Of a stretch of DNA of 47,467 nt, positions 43,849-47,467 are shown one piece after another (the first letter of the stretch is position 1; every line of letters starts with the position of its first letter). The translations under genes were made by a program, and so were the position numbers. The notes beneath the pieces are model-generated. The model was not told the origin of the DNA. It saw only the letters and a program-made list of their open reading frames with translations, and ran no database searches. Where the stretch lies: NCBI GenBank assembly GCA_024220525.1, contig JAMYWO010000218.1, positions 10,529 through 57,995 of the forward strand, read 5' to 3'. The DNA is from Cochliopodium minus. Lineage: Eukaryota; Discosea; Himatismenida; Cochliopodiidae.

Positions 43849-46800
43849 TCAAAACCAACCAAAAACTTTGCTTTCTCTATTTTCAATAAGTTTTTCCAAA
43901 CGTTGATACTCCTCCTTTGAAAACTGCAACAAAGTAGTGAAAATGGGCAACATAGACTTGCCATCCTGACTCTCAATGTACTTAATGACAACATTTTTGA
44001 GATAAAGTAAATCAACACCCTCTCTATTCTTTCCACGTGTATCTTCTCTTATTTCCTCTTTCAAAACATTGTTTTGTTCTGTCAAAAGTTTTTGCATTTT
44101 TAAGGATTCTGAGAGCTGTTCTTCGAGTTGGTTGATTTGTTGTCTCGCACGCGAAAGGTTCTTTGAGTTCATTTCTTTTGCTTGTTCATAAAAAAGTAGA
44201 TTTTTGTTTTCATAATCTGAATTGGATTCGGAATTATCAATTTTTTCATTCGAATCTTTATAAAATTGAAAAATAAATAAATAGAAAAAAGAAACTTTTG
44301 ATAATTTAAAATTAAAAAAAAAACTTTTGGAAGAATTTTATTCAAAAAAAAATTTAAATAAAAAATATTGATTAGTTTTTTTTTTTACCGAATTTCTTTT
44401 CTTCATCTGTTTTCTTTGGAGTAAAAGACAAAATATTTTCTTCCAAAATTTCTTCTTCGGTTTGAGGAACAGAGTTAGAATCGTTAAAGTTGTTGTTGGA
44501 AGAGATGATAGAATAAGAAAGGCTGTTGTCCAAAGAAGGTTTCTTCTTAACATTGTTGTTCTCATTATCTTTAGAAGGAGTGAAAAAAGAAGAAGATTGA
44601 AAATTAAAAGAGTTATCTTTTTCATTGTTATTTTTATCAAGAGGAGAATTTTCAAAGGAGGAAGTTTCTTCTTGTAAGTTGCTCTGTTGAATGTTTTTGT
44701 AGAGCTCTTTTATTTTGTAGTATTTCTTCGAACTTTGCTCTAACTTTTGGTTGTTCGCTTGGTTAGTTTCTTCTAACTGTTTTTGGTGGTCGTTGAACAA
44801 TTGCATGATCTTTTCTTCGTAATATTTTTTGAGGTTGGAGATTTCGAACTTGTGTTGATCTAATAACTTGTGCATCTCTTAATAAAAGAAAAATTAAAAA
44901 AATAAAAAGTAAAAAATAAAAAAATAAAAAAATAAAAAATAAAAGATAAAATTGAAAAAAAAAATATTAACAAAAATAAAAATAAAAAATAAAAAACAAA
45001 AAATAAAAAAATAAAAAAATAAAAAATAAAAAATAAAATAATAAAAATAAAATTGAAAAAAAATATTAAATAAAAAAATAAAAAATAAAAAATATAAAAT
45101 ACAAAATAAAAATAAAATAAAATAAATAAAAATAAAAAATAAAAAAATAAAAAATAAAATTAAAAAATAAAAAAACATAAAAAATAAAAAATATAAAATA
45201 TAAAAAATATTAAATGTACCCTCTTTATCTCTCTTCATATCTCCAATATCTATTTCTAGTTCATCTGCCTTTTCTTTGTAGCTTTGCAAAGTCTTGTTAT
45301 AATTCAAAAGTTCTTCAATCGTAGTCTTGAAGTTTTTCTGTTCATTCAAAAGTTCCTCGATGATCTCTTTTTTGTTAGTATCATTAGTATTAGTATTTAA
45401 ATTTGTTTCTGTTTGAGTTTCTTTCTCCTCGCTATTTTCTTCAGACGTGCTTTGCTTCTTTCTTGACTGGTTAATTGCGATAGTTGCTTTCTTCTTGTAA
45501 TTTTCGAAATCTATTTGAAGTTTCTCCAAGCTTTGTCTCTCCGTGTCATATTTCTTTTTCACCTAATAAAAAAAAATAAAATTAAAATTAATTTTATTTT
45601 TATTTTTTATTTATTTTATTTATTTTATTTTATTTTATTTATTTTATTTATTTTATTTTATTTTATTTTATTTTTATTTTTATTTATTTTATTTCTTAAC
45701 CTTCATCATCAATCTCTTCAACTTTTTGTTCTCCTCGTCCATTGTCTCCACTTTATTGGAATTTTCAACTTTATATTGACTCAAAATATCTTTTTCATTC
45801 TTGACACTGTCCAACTCTTCTTTCAAAAACTTTATTTCGTCGTTAAAACTTTGAATCTCATTTTTATACTTGATCTCATTGTCATTGTACTGGTTGATAG
45901 CAGATTTGAAAGAATTGATCTGTCTGCTTGCTTTCTGCAAAACACTCTTCACTTTTGTTAGTTCCTTTTCATTATTCGAACACTGGGTCCTCAAATCAGT
46001 CTCCTTTTGAGTCAACTCCTCAACCAATTTCTCAAATTCCAATTTTTTGTTTTGGAGATCTTCTATCTCCAGATATTTCTCTTTAATTTCTTTTGTAAAA
46101 GTCTCTACGTTTTGAGAGATATCTTCGTTCTTTGTGTTTGTTTCCTCTATCTTCTTGTTTTGTGTTTCTAGCAAGTTGCTCTTGATCTCTATCTCCATTT
46201 GCTGCTTTTTGATGATTTCCGCTTGCTGAGAAAACTTTAAATTTAGCTCTTCATTTTGTTTGTTGAGATTTTCCAACAAAGTGACTTTTTCTTTCAAGAT
46301 CTCCGACTGATTGTTGAATTTTTCAAAGATATCTTCAATGATTTTTGTTTTTTCGACAAGTTTCTCTGACAACTCTTCCTCATCTTTGTTTTTCTGTTGG
46401 ATCATTTCGTTAAGACTGTCTATTGTTTCCATTTGTTTTTGAATTTGGGTCATGTTGTTTTGGACAAGAATCTCCAAGTTTTGTTGAGAAGAGGAATTGG
46501 TTTGCATTTTAGAAATAAGTTCTTTGAATTGATGGATTTCTTTCTTTAAATTTTCGACTTGAATTTCGCTCTCCACAAAAGATTTCTCCATGTTTTCTTT
46601 TTCAAAATTTTTTTCTTCAATCATTCTCGACAATTCTTTTTTTTCTGAATCAATACTAATGTTCATTTCATTCAACATTTTGACTTTGTTTTCCAAATGT
46701 TCACTCTGTTGCTTGAAGGTGTCAATTTCATTTTTCATCTCCTCATTTTGTTTCTCCAATTCTCCATACTTCTGCGAGGTCTCTTGGATCAATATTTCTT

Positions 46801-47467
46801 GTTGTTTCACTTTGTTTTGTAGGATTTTGAAAGATTGAGCTGCTTTCCTTGCAAAATTTTCTTTTTCAGTCATTCTCTTTGTTATTTCTTGAATTTCAAC
46901 TTCCTTCTCTTTCTTGTATTCTTCCCACTTTTCGTTCAATTCACTTAAATTCTTCTCCAAAATTCCGTTCTTTCTTTTTTCTTCTTCAATCAAAATACTT
47001 TCTGTATCAGATTTTTCTGACATCAATTTTTCTTGGAAAAGTTTGTGATTCTTTTCAATTTCTTTCTTCTCATTTTCCAATTCCTCAATTTTCTTTCCTT
47101 TTTCAACAATATCATTCTCAATAATTTTAATTTTGTTTATTAATTCCCCATTTTCTTTCAAATTCTCCTCTTTTTCTTTCTCCCTTACACTTAATTCATT
47201 TTCTAAAAATTCCAATTTTTGTTTTGTGTTTTCGTTTTCTTCTTTCAAATTCTTCTTGCTTTCAAGAAGATCGGAGATTATTTTTTCGTTTTCATCCTTC
47301 AAATTTTCTATTTCAGATTTTAACAAGTCATTTTCTTTTTCAAAGTGAATTTTCTTTGATTCAATTTCTTTTTCCAAAAGATTATTTTTTTCTTTCAATT
47401 CATCTGTTTCGTTTTTTAATTCTTCGATCATCTCATTCAATTTCTCTTTATCAGTTTCATTTTCATT
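43849..47467 (-). CDS. GRIP-domain golgin, 3' part
   Basis: Exons from the window end to 45701, 45562-45220, 44877-44389 and 44255-43849; 1001 residues and a stop. Almost all is coiled coil with a Ser/Asn-rich break around LQEETSSFENSPLDKNN. The last ~60 residues (LLYLKNVVIKYIES, SMLPIFTTLLQFSKEEYQRL) form a GRIP domain with the Tyr that contacts Arl1 GTPase conserved, so the protein should sit at the trans-Golgi as a vesicle tether. No start: the frame runs off the window within a 77 bp sequence shared with 26389-26465. Together with the 5' fragment at 25384-28675 this makes at least ~2060 residues, a usual golgin size. Confidence 0.85.
44878..45219. repeat. A/T-repeat intron in the golgin
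   Basis: A 342-nt intron built of AAAAAT and AAAAAAT units. It produces a spurious hydrophobic reading frame on the minus strand and should not be taken as coding. Confidence 0.8.
47391..47467. repeat. Window-terminal 77 bp identical to 26389-26465
   Basis: The window ends exactly at the end of a 77-bp match. That length is what a de Bruijn-graph assembly with k=77 leaves at an unresolved branch, so the window end is probably a contig end rather than an arbitrary cut. Confidence 0.85.

Noticed and set aside
1-47467. CRISPR arrays, insertion sequences, prokaryotic operons, tRNA or rRNA genes
   Set aside because: None was seen; gene structure is eukaryotic and the repeats are simple A/T arrays or duplicated coding sequence. 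A small RNA gene could be missed by eye.

Overview
This is a 47.5 kb piece of an AT-rich, intron-dense nuclear genome from a single-celled eukaryote. Most introns are short, GT-AG and T/A-rich. Coding regions include an Asn/Gln-run protein, a GRIP golgin, a Rap-type GAP, a SEC14-GOLD protein, a seven-helix receptor and three proteins with mitochondrial-type N-termini (a PPR protein, a crotonase and an RRM-like protein), so the host has a functional mitochondrion. An amoeba-like protist fits. I cannot fix the lineage from sequence alone.

Three single-base N gaps (6247, 25383, 37216) divide the window into blocks A (1-6246), B (6248-25382), C (25384-37215) and D (37217-47467). Three genes are cut at block ends, and each finds its missing part on a block that is not its neighbour. 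Receptor helices 1-6 end at the right of B, and its seventh helix is the exon at 84-207 at the left of A (splice phase 2 fits, 274 residues in total). The PPR gene's exon 4 is at the left of B, and its next exon is at the right of C (both phase 0, one exact 35-residue repeat restored, 46 bp of intron shared, 547 residues). The golgin N-terminal half is at the left of C, and its GRIP end lies in D, which stops on a 77 bp sequence also present in C. The order D-C-B-A, with all blocks in the orientation given, repairs all three. The window therefore looks like an assembly scaffold whose pieces are listed in reverse order.

Block A holds the receptor's last exon and a minus-strand tandem family of secreted Cys-rich proteins, most ending in a DUF4082-like beta domain: one frameshifted pseudogene, one short form, one full frame without an ATG, one intact copy and one copy cut by the gap. 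Block B holds the PPR 5' part, a longin-type adaptor small subunit, an HSPA12-like ATPase fused to ankyrin repeats, an N/Q-rich SANT-domain protein, an RCC1 protein in 17 exons, a large secreted protein, a small Cys-rich gene, an RRM-like mitochondrial protein and the receptor. Block C holds the golgin 5' part, a CPBP membrane-protease relative, a second RCC1 protein, a frameshifted zinc-binding gene, a mitochondrial crotonase and the PPR 3' part. Block D holds a RapGAP, a Ras-like GTPase fused to ankyrin repeats, a SEC14-GOLD protein and the golgin 3' part.

The genes do not form one pathway. Common themes are membrane traffic and small-GTPase signalling (golgin, adaptor, SEC14, RapGAP, Ras-ankyrin, RCC1), mitochondrial functions, and cell-surface or secreted proteins. 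The most unusual items are the scrambled block order, the two ankyrin fusions (HSPA12-like and Ras-like), and four GC-AG introns among about 90. Exon joins were worked out by hand from splice signals and reading phase; each reported complete multi-exon model sums to a multiple of three.
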